DNA of 64,000 nucleotides from Ramlibacter alkalitolerans (GTDB lineage: Bacteria; Pseudomonadota; Gammaproteobacteria; Burkholderiales; Burkholderiaceae_C): the NCBI RefSeq assembly GCF_016722765.1, contig NZ_JAEQND010000004.1, positions 349,191 to 413,190 of the forward strand. Direction: 5' to 3'. The position numbers and the translations under genes are program-made. Of this stretch, positions 25,180 through 33,829 are shown one piece after another; the first letter of the stretch is position 1; every line of letters begins with the position of its first letter. The notes under the pieces are model-generated. The model saw only the letters and a list, made by a program, of their open reading frames with translations, made no database searches and was not told the DNA's origin.

Positions 25180-25872
25180 ATGGCACTGCTGGGTGAATCC
25201 GCGCTGGCGATGTGGTGGGACATGGCGCCTTCAATGCGCGCCGAATTCGAACACTGGCACTCGCACGAGCACTTTCCGGAGCGGCTGGCGCTGCCCGGCT
25301 TCCTGCGCGCCTCGCGCTGGGCGGCGGCCGACGGCGGCGAGGGCTTCTTCATCCTCTACGAGCTGCAGGACCATGCCGCGCTCAGTTCCCCGGAGTACCT
25401 GGCGCGGCTGAATGCACCGACGCCCTGGTCCACCCGGCTCATGCCGCACCACCGCAACATGGTGCGCAGCCAGACGCGCGTGCTGCATTCGCACGGCGCA
25501 GGCGTGGCGCGGCATGCGATGACGCTGCGGCTGTCGCCGCGCGAGGGCGAGGCGCAGCGCCTGCAGGGCGCCCTGGGTTCGCTGGTGGAGGCGCTGCCGC
25601 TGCGCGAGGGCCTCGGCGGCGCGCACCTGCTGCGCACCGACACGCCCGCGATCGCGCCGACCACGGAGCAGAAGATCCGCGGCAATGCCGATCGCAGCGC
25701 GGACTGGGTGTTCGTCGCCTGCGCCTACGAGCTCGAGGCCCTGCAAGCGCAGGCCCGCGACGCGCTCGCGCCGGCAGCGCTCGAAGCGGCGGGCGCGGCG
25801 CCGGGGAGCGTCGCCGGGTGGTACGGCTTGTCGCTGTCGTTCGCGCGCGGTGAGAACGGGCCGCGGCGCTGA
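25180..25872 (+). CDS. Uncharacterised protein, probable dimeric alpha/beta-barrel repeat
   Basis: This 230-residue cytosolic protein has no signal or membrane segment. Its start, MWWDMAPSMRAEFEHWHSHE then HFPERLALPGFLRASRW, resembles ferredoxin-like alpha/beta-barrel (Dabb/EthD-like) domains, in which an HxHE...PGF pattern lines the pocket. The second half (from about 105) looks like a weaker repeat. An AAGGAG site precedes the ATG. It follows iclR closely, so it may act in the pathway IclR controls. Function unknown. Confidence 0.55.
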   Translation: MALLGESALAMWWDMAPSMRAEFEHWHSHEHFPERLALPGFLRASRWAAADGGEGFFILYELQDHAALSSPEYLARLNAPTPWSTRLMPHHRNMVRSQTRVLHSHGAGVARHAMTLRLSPREGEAQRLQGALGSLVEALPLREGLGGAHLLRTDTPAIAPTTEQKIRGNADRSADWVFVACAYELEALQAQARDALAPAALEAAGAAPGSVAGWYGLSLSFARGENGPRR

Positions 25873-26035
25873 ACAGTCGACGGACCTCCTCCAGGCAGAA
25901 CAGGCTTCTCCCTTGTTCGGGACCGTCTCTTTCCCTTCGCGATGTAACACTGCTTTACTCCCGCAATCCTTCCCTCTATGAATGCGCCCCAGGCGCAGCC
26001 ACCCCGGGCGACGCCCCACCCGAGGAGGCATCCGC

Positions 26036-27586
26036 ATGTGCCATCTGTGCGATCTGGGAAGGCCGCAGGACCATCGTGATTCACTGGGTGATTCCCCAGG
26101 CCCTTCACGGCGGAACTTCCTGAGGGCCGGGGCGGCGGGGGCCGCTGCTGCGGCCGGGCTGGGCCTGTTCACCGAACGCGCGGCGGCAGCACCGGGTCAC
26201 GATGATCCTCCCGACGATGCGGGCCGCCAGGGGCGGCGCTATGTCATCAAGGGCGGCCACGTCATGTCCATGGATCCGAACGTGGGCGATTTCGTCGAGG
26301 CCGACGTGCTGGTCGAAGGCAAGAAGATCCTCGCGGTGGGGCCGCACCTGCCGGCCTTCGGCACCCCGATCGACGCCCGCGGCAAGATCGTGATGCCGGG
26401 ATTCATCGATACGCACCACCACCAGTTCGAGACCGCCCTGCGCAGCTTCCTGGCCGACGGCCTGCTGCTCAACGACGGCCAACCGCACGGCGCCATCAAC
26501 TACTTCGACTACATCCTCGGCAAGTTCGCTCCCGTGTACCGGCCGCAGGACGTCTACATCAACGAGCTGTTCGGCGCGCTCAGCCAGATCGACGCGGGTG
26601 TCACGACGGTGCACGACGTCTCCCAGATCCACCACTCGCCGCAGCACTCCGACGCCGCGATCAAGGGCCTGGCCGACTCGGGGCGGCGCAGCGTGTTCGG
26701 CTACTTCGAGAGCGCGGGCAATGTTCCGGGCAACCAGTATCCGGCGGATGCCGCCCGCATCAAGTCGCGGTACTTCAGCTCCGACGACCAGCTGCTGTCC
26801 ATGATCATGGGCGGCGAGATCTACCTGCCGGGCTTCGAGGCCGCCTGGACGATCGGGCGCCAGCTCGGGCTGCAGGTGGCGGCGCACATCGTGGGGCCCT
26901 TCGGCATGGCACCGACCTTCGATGCGCTCGCGGCATCGAACCAGTTCGGCCCCGACAACCTGTTCATCCACATGACCGGCATGTCCGACATGAGCTGGCA
27001 GAAGGTGAAGGATGCCGGCGCGGCCGTCTCGCTGGCCGTCCCCATCGAGATGAACATGCGCCACGGCATGCCGCCCATCCTCAAGACGCTGTCGCTGGGC
27101 ATCCAGCCCTCGCTGAGCGTGGACGTGGAATGCACCCTGACGGCGGACATGTTCACCCAGATGCGCAGCGCCATGGCCTTGCAGAAGGCCTTCATCAACC
27201 AGATCGCGCTGGAGCAGAACAACCCACCCGGCCTGCCGGAACTGCTGACCACGCGCGACGTGCTGCGCTTCGCCACCATGGAAGGCGCGCGCGACCTGCG
27301 GCTCGATCGCAAGACCGGCTCGCTCACGCCGGGCAAGGAGGCCGACATCATCATCCTCGACGCCGAGGCGATCAACGTGGCGCCGCTCAACGTCGTGCCG
27401 GGTGCGGTGGTCTCGCTGATGGAGCGCTCGAACGTCGAGACGGTGATCGTCGCCGGCAAGGTGCGCAAGTGGAAGGGCAAGCTGCTCGACGTCGACCTGC
27501 GCCGCCTGCGCCGCGACCTGGAAGCCTCGCGCGACTTCCTCTTCAACGCGGCGGGCATCCCGCAGAACCTGTTCCGTCCCAACTGA
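26036..27586 (+). CDS. Tat-exported amidohydrolase (cytosine deaminase/atrazine hydrolase-like)
   Basis: A 516-residue metal-dependent hydrolase. The Tat signal SRRNFLRAG (24-32) is preceded by an unusual MCHLC start. The TIM-barrel metal site begins with DTHHHQ (H127, H129). Later landmarks are AAHIVG, SVDVECT and LTPGKEADIIILD, typical of the subtype III amidohydrolase family. GAGGAGG supports the ATG at 26036; an ATG at 25982 would precede the Tat region with no ribosome site. It acts in the periplasm, probably deaminating or dechlorinating a heterocycle or cleaving an amide. Confidence 0.8.
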   Translation: MCHLCDLGRPQDHRDSLGDSPGPSRRNFLRAGAAGAAAAAGLGLFTERAAAAPGHDDPPDDAGRQGRRYVIKGGHVMSMDPNVGDFVEADVLVEGKKILAVGPHLPAFGTPIDARGKIVMPGFIDTHHHQFETALRSFLADGLLLNDGQPHGAINYFDYILGKFAPVYRPQDVYINELFGALSQIDAGVTTVHDVSQIHHSPQHSDAAIKGLADSGRRSVFGYFESAGNVPGNQYPADAARIKSRYFSSDDQLLSMIMGGEIYLPGFEAAWTIGRQLGLQVAAHIVGPFGMAPTFDALAASNQFGPDNLFIHMTGMSDMSWQKVKDAGAAVSLAVPIEMNMRHGMPPILKTLSLGIQPSLSVDVECTLTADMFTQMRSAMALQKAFINQIALEQNNPPGLPELLTTRDVLRFATMEGARDLRLDRKTGSLTPGKEADIIILDAEAINVAPLNVVPGAVVSLMERSNVETVIVAGKVRKWKGKLLDVDLRRLRRDLEASRDFLFNAAGIPQNLFRPN

Positions 27587-27606
27587 GGGAACGGCGCGGA
27601 TCGACG

Positions 27607-27839
27607 TCAGCGCCGGGTGGCGCGCGTCTCGACCGCGGCCTCCAGCAGCAGGCCGGGCACCGACGTGAGCCCGCCGTTGTCGTTGAAGCGCGTTCCAGGT
27701 GGCGTGGCGAGCCGTCGCTCGAACACGTAGCGGGCGCGGGCGCCCCGCCACAGCAGTCCATTTTCGTCATGTCCCAGCGCCGGTAGCCGCCGCGCTCGTC
27801 CCAAGCCAACATCACCGCGGCAAAGAATCCCGCGTGCAT
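27607..27839 (-). pseudogene. Remnant of a beta-lactamase-fold serine hydrolase, frameshifted
   Basis: Two minus-strand frames join into a class C beta-lactamase-like segment. The first (from 27839) reads VMLAWDERGGYRRWDMTKMD and then shifts. The second reads ARYVFERRLATPPGTRFNDN and then GGLTSVPGLLLE before the stop at 27607. Together they match the region around the catalytic YxN of EstB/penicillin-binding-like hydrolases (PGTRFNYN), with D for the usual Y. Both the N-terminal SxxK half and the rest of the C-terminus are missing. It is a decayed fragment between two plus-strand genes. Confidence 0.6.
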
Positions 27840-28071
27840 GCAACCCCCTGTGCCCGCCACGAGCGCCGCGCGACGCCCGATGGACCCACGACGATCTTAG
27901 CCGCCGTGAGGGTACGCATTGCGCAGGCGCACCCGGGGCGTCCGGGCGCCGGCGTGAAGCCCCGCTTAACAATGCCTGTAGGCGCACCTGCTTCCCCTGG
28001 CGCGCGCGCCGCGCCACACTGCTCGTTTCGGCGCGCACCAGCACGCCGCCCCTGATCCGGAGGTCCTTCCC
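27840..28071. other. Intergenic stretch upstream of the D-amino-acid operon
   Basis: No gene is visible in these 232 bases. GGAGG at the end is the ribosome site of the next gene. The part from about 27960 (GCTTAACAATGCC) is less GC-rich and probably contains the operon promoter, but I could not assign -35/-10 elements with confidence. Confidence 0.4.
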
Positions 28072-29043
28072 ATGGTTTTGCGTTGGCTGTCGCTCCCCCT
28101 GCTCGCGCTGGCGTTCGTGCTCGCGCCGATGAAGGCCGCATTCGCGGCCTATCCCGAGAAGCCGATCCGCCTGATCGTGCCATCCGCCCCCGGCGGCGCG
28201 CCCGACGTGCTGATGCGCGCGCTGGCCGACCAGCTCTCCAGGCAGATGGGCGTGGCCTTCGTGATCGACAACAAGCCGGGCGGCTCCTACGTGATCGGCA
28301 CCATGGAACTGGTGCGCGCGCCCGCCGACGGCTACACGCTCGCCTATGCCAACGTGGTCTCGCTGGCCACCAACAAGTCGCTGCTGGCCAACGTGCCCTA
28401 CGACGCCGAGAAGGATCTCACCCTCATCTCCAACGCCTTGCGCGTGGTGAACCTGGTGGTCGTCAACAACAACGTGCCGGTCAAGACCATCCCGGAGCTG
28501 GTCGCGTATGCGAAGAAGAACCCGGACAAGCTGGCCTTCGGCTCCGACGGCAACGGCACCACGGCGCACCTGGGCATGGAGCTGTTCAAGTCGATGACGG
28601 GCGTGCAGATGCTGCACGTTCCGTACAAGGCGGCCACTTCGGCGATCACCGACTTGATCGGCGGCGGCGTGCAGGTGCTGATGTCGAACACGCCCGTGAT
28701 CGGCCCGCAGGTGCAGCAAGGCCGGGTGCGCGCGCTCGGCATCACCTCGACGCAGCGCTCCGCCGCCTTCCCCGACGTGCCGCCGGTCGCCGACGCGGTG
28801 CCGGGCTTCGAGGTGGTGGCCTGGGGCGGCCTGGTCGGCCCGGCCCACCTGCCGAAGGACATCGTCACGCGCCTGAACACCGAGATCCGCGCGGCCCTCG
28901 CCACGCCCGCCGTGCTGGAGAAGTTCAAGGCGCTCGGCGCCGAGGCCACGCCCAGCTCGCCGGAGGAATTCCGCGAACTGTCGCGCCGCGAGACCGAGAA
29001 GTGGGCCAAGGTGGTCAAGTCCTCCGGCGCCAAGGTCGACTGA
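28072..29043 (+). CDS. Bug/TctC periplasmic solute-binding protein
   Basis: A 323-residue receptor with a signal peptide ending AAFA (about 25), then AYPEKPIRLIVPSAPGGAPD. GGAGG precedes the start. It is the first gene of a cluster of D-amino-acid enzymes (29051-33765), seven bases before the next start, so its ligand is plausibly an N-acyl or D-amino acid. It is the fifth TctC in the window. Confidence 0.88.
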   Translation: MVLRWLSLPLLALAFVLAPMKAAFAAYPEKPIRLIVPSAPGGAPDVLMRALADQLSRQMGVAFVIDNKPGGSYVIGTMELVRAPADGYTLAYANVVSLATNKSLLANVPYDAEKDLTLISNALRVVNLVVVNNNVPVKTIPELVAYAKKNPDKLAFGSDGNGTTAHLGMELFKSMTGVQMLHVPYKAATSAITDLIGGGVQVLMSNTPVIGPQVQQGRVRALGITSTQRSAAFPDVPPVADAVPGFEVVAWGGLVGPAHLPKDIVTRLNTEIRAALATPAVLEKFKALGAEATPSSPEEFRELSRRETEKWAKVVKSSGAKVD

Positions 29044-29050
29044 AGCCGCG

Positions 29051-30166
29051 ATGAGCCCCTGGAAGCCCGCGCGGCCCGGCGACCCGGTCGCGGCGATCGA
29101 CACGCCCGCGCTGGTCCTCGACCTCGACGCCTTCGAGCGCAACCTGCGCCGCATGGCGCAGGCGCTGGCCGGCAGCGGCGTGCGCCTGCGCGCCCACGCC
29201 AAGAGCCACAAGTGCCCCGAGATCGCGCGCCTGCAGATGGCGCACGGCGCGGTAGGCATCTGCTGCCAGAAGGTGGGCGAAGCCGCCGTGTTCGTCGACG
29301 CGGGCATCCCCGACGTGCTGGTCACCAACCAGGTGGTGGGCGAGGCCAAGGTGCGGCGCCTGGCGCAGCTGGCGCGGCGCGCCCGCATCGGCGTGCTGGC
29401 CGACCACCCGGAGCAGGTCCGCGCGTACGCCGCCGCGGCGCGCGCGGCCGGTGCGGAACTGGACGTCTACGTGGAGGTCGACGTCGGCGCGGGCCGCTGC
29501 GGCGTCGCGCCGGGCGAGGAGGCGGTGCGCCTGGCGCTGCAGATCGCCGACAGCGCGCCGCTGCGCTTCGCCGGCCTGCAGTGCTACCACGGCCCGGCGC
29601 AGCACCTGCGCCAGCCGCACGAGCGGCAGGCGGCGATCGCCTCCGCCACGGCGCTGGCCCGCGCGACCCGCGACGCGATCGTGGCCCGCGGCCTCGAGGT
29701 GCCGCGGATCACCGGTGCCGGCACCGGCACCTTCGTGCACGAGCGCGACTCCGGCGTCTTCGACGAGCTGCAGGCCGGCTCCTATGTCTTCCTCGACGCC
29801 GACTACGGTGCCAACGAGGCGGGCGCGGGCGACGTCGCCTTCGAGCACGCCCTGTTCGTGCGCACCGCCGTGCTCAGTCACGCAACACCCACGCGCGCCG
29901 TCGTCGATGCCGGCCTGAAGGCCTCCAGCGTCGACAGCGGCCTGCCGCGCGTCTGGCAGCGCCCGGGCCTGCGCTACGTGAAGGCCGCCGACGAACACGG
30001 CACGCTGGCCGTGGACGAAGGCACCACCGTCGCCCTCGGCGAAACCCTGCTGCTGGTGCCCGGGCACTGCGATCCCACGGTGAACCTGTACGACGACCTG
30101 GTCTGCATCCGCGGCGACGTCGTCGAAGCCGTCTGGCCGATCGCCGCGCGCGGCGCCCTGCTCTGA
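29051..30166 (+). CDS. DSD1-family PLP enzyme (D-threonine aldolase / D-serine dehydratase-like)
   Basis: A 371-residue fold-type III PLP enzyme. The N-terminal TIM barrel has the PLP lysine K51 in RAHAKSHKC. The C-terminal domain ends with PGHCDPTVNLYD, the His-x-Cys zinc motif of eukaryotic-type D-serine dehydratase. Such enzymes act on D-beta-hydroxy amino acids (D-threonine, D-serine, 3-hydroxyaspartate). A second, distinct family member lies at 31657. Which of aldolase, dehydratase or racemase activities it has is not decidable here. Confidence 0.8.
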   Translation: MSPWKPARPGDPVAAIDTPALVLDLDAFERNLRRMAQALAGSGVRLRAHAKSHKCPEIARLQMAHGAVGICCQKVGEAAVFVDAGIPDVLVTNQVVGEAKVRRLAQLARRARIGVLADHPEQVRAYAAAARAAGAELDVYVEVDVGAGRCGVAPGEEAVRLALQIADSAPLRFAGLQCYHGPAQHLRQPHERQAAIASATALARATRDAIVARGLEVPRITGAGTGTFVHERDSGVFDELQAGSYVFLDADYGANEAGAGDVAFEHALFVRTAVLSHATPTRAVVDAGLKASSVDSGLPRVWQRPGLRYVKAADEHGTLAVDEGTTVALGETLLLVPGHCDPTVNLYDDLVCIRGDVVEAVWPIAARGALL

Positions 30167-30188
30167 CCCCTTCCTCCCTTCGATTCCC

Positions 30189-31640
30189 ATGCAGCAACCC
30201 TTCGACCTCCTGATCCGCAACGCCGACATCGTCGACGGCACCGGCGCGCCGCGCTTTGCCGGCGACATCGGCGTGCGCGGCGAGCGCATCGAGCGCATCG
30301 GCGACCTGGCCGGCGCCACCGGCCGCACCGAAATCGACCTGGGCGGCCGCATCGCGGCGCCCGGCTTCATCGACGCCCACACGCACGACGATCGCCTGCT
30401 GCTCTCCGGCGGCGCCATGGCCCCGAAGGTGAGCCAGGGCGTGACGACCGTGATCGGCGGCAACTGCGGCGTCTCGCTGGCGCCGATGCCCCGTCCGATC
30501 CCCGACCCGGTGACCCCGCCGCTCAACCTGCTCGATGACGAAGGCGGCTGGTTCCGCTACCCCAGCTTCGCTTCCTACCTGCAGGCGCTGCGCGAGCAGC
30601 CGGCCGCCACCAACTGCGCGATGCTGGTCGGCCACACGACGCTGCGCGTCGCCACCCTCGACGACCTCGAGCGGCCGGCCACGACGGCGCAGGTCGCCCG
30701 CATGCGCGCGCTGGTGCAGGAGGCGATGGAAGCCGGCGCGATCGGCGTCTCCACCGGCCTGTTCTACGAGCCGGCGATCGCCGCCCCGACCGAGGAGGTG
30801 ATCGAGACCTGCCGGCCGCTGAAGGACTTCAACGGCCTGTACTGCACCCACATGCGCAACGAGGCCGACGGCGTGATGGACTCGCTGGAGGAGACCTTCC
30901 GCATCGGGCGCGAGGTCGGCGTGCCGGTCGTGATCTCGCACCACAAGGTGATCGGCCAGCCGAACTACGGCCGCTCCGAGGAGACGCTGGCCTTCATCCG
31001 CCGCAACATGGCGCTGCAGCCGATCTGCCTGGACTGCTATCCCTACACCGCGGGTTCCACCGTGCTCTCGACCGACCGCGCCGCGAGTTCCTCGCGCGTG
31101 ATCGTCACCTGGTCCAAGCCCCTGCCGCAGTACAACGGCCGCGACCTGGACGCGATCGCGCGCGACCTGGGCGTGAGCCAGGAGGAGGCGGTGCGGCGCC
31201 TGCTGCCGGCCGGCGCGATCTACTTCCGCATGGACGAGGCCGACGTGCAGCGCATCCTGCAGTTCGACGAGACGATGATCGGCTCCGACGGGCTGCCGCA
31301 CGACGCTTCGCCGCACCCGCGCCTGTGGGGCAGCTTCCCGCGCGTGCTGGGGCACTACCGGCGCGCGCTGAACCTGTTCCCGCTGGAGCAGGCGGTGCAC
31401 AAGATGACCGGCCTCACCGCCCGCAACTTCGGCCTGGCCGACCGCGGCGTGCTCAAGGAAGGCGCGTACGCCGACCTCACGCTGTTCGACGCCGAGACCA
31501 TCGACGAGGCCGCCAGCTACGAGCACCCGATCGCGCCCGCCCGCGGCATCGAGACGGTGGTCGTCAACGGCCGCGTGGTCTGGCGCGAGGGCCGAGCCAC
31601 CGGCGAGCGGCCCGGCCAGGTCCTGCAGCGCACCGCCTGA
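30189..31640 (+). CDS. N-acyl-D-amino-acid deacylase (D-aminoacylase family)
   Basis: A 483-residue amidohydrolase with the D-aminoacylase signature: HTHDD (H64, H66), bridging C93 in GGNCGVS, SHHKVIG near 254 and SDGLPHD near 364. These zinc enzymes release D-amino acids from N-acyl forms. Between two DSD1-type PLP enzymes, it would supply their free D-amino-acid substrates. It has no signal peptide, so it is cytosolic, consistent with prior uptake by the TctC system. Confidence 0.88.
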   Translation: MQQPFDLLIRNADIVDGTGAPRFAGDIGVRGERIERIGDLAGATGRTEIDLGGRIAAPGFIDAHTHDDRLLLSGGAMAPKVSQGVTTVIGGNCGVSLAPMPRPIPDPVTPPLNLLDDEGGWFRYPSFASYLQALREQPAATNCAMLVGHTTLRVATLDDLERPATTAQVARMRALVQEAMEAGAIGVSTGLFYEPAIAAPTEEVIETCRPLKDFNGLYCTHMRNEADGVMDSLEETFRIGREVGVPVVISHHKVIGQPNYGRSEETLAFIRRNMALQPICLDCYPYTAGSTVLSTDRAASSSRVIVTWSKPLPQYNGRDLDAIARDLGVSQEEAVRRLLPAGAIYFRMDEADVQRILQFDETMIGSDGLPHDASPHPRLWGSFPRVLGHYRRALNLFPLEQAVHKMTGLTARNFGLADRGVLKEGAYADLTLFDAETIDEAASYEHPIAPARGIETVVVNGRVVWREGRATGERPGQVLQRTA

Positions 31641-31656
31641 CGCGAAGGAGCCCGCC

Positions 31657-32790
31657 ATGACGCAGCAAACCCTGGAGCAGCTGGAAACCCCCGCGCTGCT
31701 GCTGGACGAGGCGCAGATGCAGCGCAACATCGAGCGCATGCGCTCGCGCCTGCGCCGTCTCGGCGTGGGATTCCGGCCGCACGTGAAGACGAACAAGAGC
31801 ATCGAGGTGTCGCGCCGGCTGATGGAAAGCCCCGAAGGCCCGATCACCGCCTCCACGCTGCTGGAAGCCGACTACTTCGCGCAGCACGGCGTGCGCGACA
31901 TCCTCTACGCGGTGTGCATCGCGCCCAACAAGCTGCAGCACGTGATGAAGCTGCAGGACCAGGGCGTGCGCATGTCGCTGATCCTGGACAACATGGAGAC
32001 GGCTCGCATCCTGGCCGATGGCGCGCGCGGCAGCGGCCGCAGCTTCGAGGTGCTGATCGAGATCGACTCCGACGGCCACCGCTCCGGCGTGCGGCCGGAG
32101 GCGCCCGAGCTGCTGGAGATCGCCCGCTTCCTGCACGGCAACGGCGTCACGCTCAAGGGCGTGATGACGCACGCCGGCGCCTCCTACGACTGCAAGGCGC
32201 CGGCGGAGATCACGGCGATGGCGGAACAGGAGCGCGCCGGTGCCGTGCGCGCCGCGGAGCGCCTGCGCGCCGCCGGCCTGCCCTGCCCGGTGGTGAGCGT
32301 GGGCTCCACGCCCACGGCCCTCTTCGCCGAGCAGCTCGCCGGCGTCACCGAGGTGCGCGCGGGCGTGTTCGTCTTCTTCGACCTCGTGATGGCGGGGCTG
32401 GACGTGTGCCGCACCGACGAGATCGCGCTGTCGGTGCTGGCTACGGTGATCGGCCACCAGCGCGAGAAGGGCTGGACCCTGCTCGATGCCGGCTGGATGG
32501 CGATGTCGCGCGACCGCGGGACGGCCGGCCAGCGGGTCGACCAGGGCTACGGACTCGTGTGCGACCTCGATGGCCGGCCGCTGGAGGACTTCATCCTCGT
32601 CGGCGCCAACCAGGAGCACGGGATCATGGCGCGCCGCAGCGGGGCGGCGGGGCCGCTGCCGGCGGTCGGCACCCAGGTGCGCATCCTGCCGAACCACGCC
32701 TGCTCCACGGCGGCGCAGTTCCGGCAGTACGAGGTGCTGGGGCCGGAGCATTCGGTGACGGCGACCTGGCCGCGCTTCAGCGGCTGGTAG
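31657..32790 (+). CDS. Second DSD1-family PLP enzyme (alanine racemase N-terminal fold)
   Basis: A 377-residue member with PLP lysine K44 in RPHVKTNKSIE and a C-terminal PNHACST zinc motif. It differs substantially from the paralogue at 29051, for example in the YCA loop and in the barrel residues around the cofactor, so it probably has another substrate or reaction. GAAGGAG gives a strong start. It sits 16 bases after the deacylase and 9 before the cyclodeaminase gene. Confidence 0.8.
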   Translation: MTQQTLEQLETPALLLDEAQMQRNIERMRSRLRRLGVGFRPHVKTNKSIEVSRRLMESPEGPITASTLLEADYFAQHGVRDILYAVCIAPNKLQHVMKLQDQGVRMSLILDNMETARILADGARGSGRSFEVLIEIDSDGHRSGVRPEAPELLEIARFLHGNGVTLKGVMTHAGASYDCKAPAEITAMAEQERAGAVRAAERLRAAGLPCPVVSVGSTPTALFAEQLAGVTEVRAGVFVFFDLVMAGLDVCRTDEIALSVLATVIGHQREKGWTLLDAGWMAMSRDRGTAGQRVDQGYGLVCDLDGRPLEDFILVGANQEHGIMARRSGAAGPLPAVGTQVRILPNHACSTAAQFRQYEVLGPEHSVTATWPRFSGW

Positions 32791-32799
32791 GAGCCTGCG

Positions 32800-33765
32800 A
32801 TGCGGATCCTTTCCGAAGCGGATGCCCGCGCACTGGTGGGCATGCAGGACGCCATCGAAGCCGTGCGCGCGTGCTTCGTCGCCATGGCCCGGGGGCAGGC
32901 CCGCAACTACAACGTCGTGCGCGAGGCGGTGGGCCACCAGGACGCCGTGTTCGGCGTCAAGACCGGCTGCAGCCAGGCCGGTCCGGTGCTGGGGCTCAAG
33001 GCCGGCGGCTACTGGCCGCACAACCACGCGCGCGGCCTGGCGAACCACCAGTCGGCCACGCTGCTGTTCGATGCGGACACCGGCCGCGCCGCCGCGCTGG
33101 TCAGCGCGAACTACCTCACCGGCGTGCGCACCGGTGCGGCCAGCGCCATCGCCACCGACGCCCTCGCGCGGCCGGACAGCAGCGTGCTGGGCATGCTCGG
33201 CACCGGCGGGCAGGCGCTGCACCAGTTGCTGGCGACGCTCGCGGTGCGTCCGATCCGGCGCGTGCACGCCTGGGGCCGCAGCGCGGACAAGGTCGCGGGC
33301 TTCGGCAGGGAAGTGGAGCAGCTGGGGCTGGAGTTCGTCGCCGGCGACCGCGAATCGGTGGTGCGCAATGCCGACGTGCTCGTGACCGTCACGCCGGCGC
33401 GCGAGGCGCTGGTGGAGCAGGCCTGGGTGCGGCCCGGGACGCACGTCAACGCGATGGGCGCCGACACCCGCGGCAAGCAGGAACTCGACCCGGCGCTGCT
33501 GGCCGGCGCCGCCGTGTTCGTCGACGAAGCCGCGCAGGCCGTGACCATCGGCGAGTGCCAGCACGCCTGCGCGGCGGGGCTGCTGCGGGAGCAGGACCTG
33601 CAGCCCCTGGGCGAGGTGCTCGCAGGCATGCGGCCGGGGCGCACGAGCCCCGGGCAGGTCACCGTGTTCGACGGCACCGGCGTGGCGCTGCAGGACCTCG
33701 TCGTCGCCGAACTCGCCTGGCGGCTCGCGCGCGAGCGCGGCGCCGGCAGCGTGGTGGATTACTAG
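32800..33765 (+). CDS. Ornithine cyclodeaminase / mu-crystallin family protein
   Basis: This 321-residue protein has the family lysine K67 in LGLKAGGYWP, the signature LTGVRTGAASAIA (about 106-118) and a Rossmann GMLGTGGQ (131-138). The family includes ornithine cyclodeaminase, alanine dehydrogenase, ketimine reductase and D-nopaline-type reductases. Next to deacylase and PLP enzymes it most likely reduces an imine or oxidatively deaminates an amino acid. It is the final gene of the D-amino-acid operon. Confidence 0.82.
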   Translation: MRILSEADARALVGMQDAIEAVRACFVAMARGQARNYNVVREAVGHQDAVFGVKTGCSQAGPVLGLKAGGYWPHNHARGLANHQSATLLFDADTGRAAALVSANYLTGVRTGAASAIATDALARPDSSVLGMLGTGGQALHQLLATLAVRPIRRVHAWGRSADKVAGFGREVEQLGLEFVAGDRESVVRNADVLVTVTPAREALVEQAWVRPGTHVNAMGADTRGKQELDPALLAGAAVFVDEAAQAVTIGECQHACAAGLLREQDLQPLGEVLAGMRPGRTSPGQVTVFDGTGVALQDLVVAELAWRLARERGAGSVVDY

Positions 33766-33806
33766 CCAGGCTCCTAGCCGCGGCCACCCCGGCGCTCGCC
33801 ACGGCA

Positions 33807-33825
33807 GAATGTCACCTGGACATTC
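33807..33825. promoter_or_regulatory. Perfect inverted repeat just before LysR start
   Basis: GAATGTC-ACCTG-GACATTC is a perfect 7-5-7 repeat ending four bases before the ATG at 33830. With one mismatch the arms extend to GGC/GCC. It could be an autorepressor site or an mRNA hairpin hiding the start. Confidence 0.5.
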
Positions 33826-33829
33826 CGCC

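Noticed and set aside
25983..25997. TGCGCC-CCA-GGCGCA hairpin before the Tat amidohydrolase
   Set aside because: A short perfect stem, but such GC stems are expected by chance here and it lies within an untranslated lead with no other signal.
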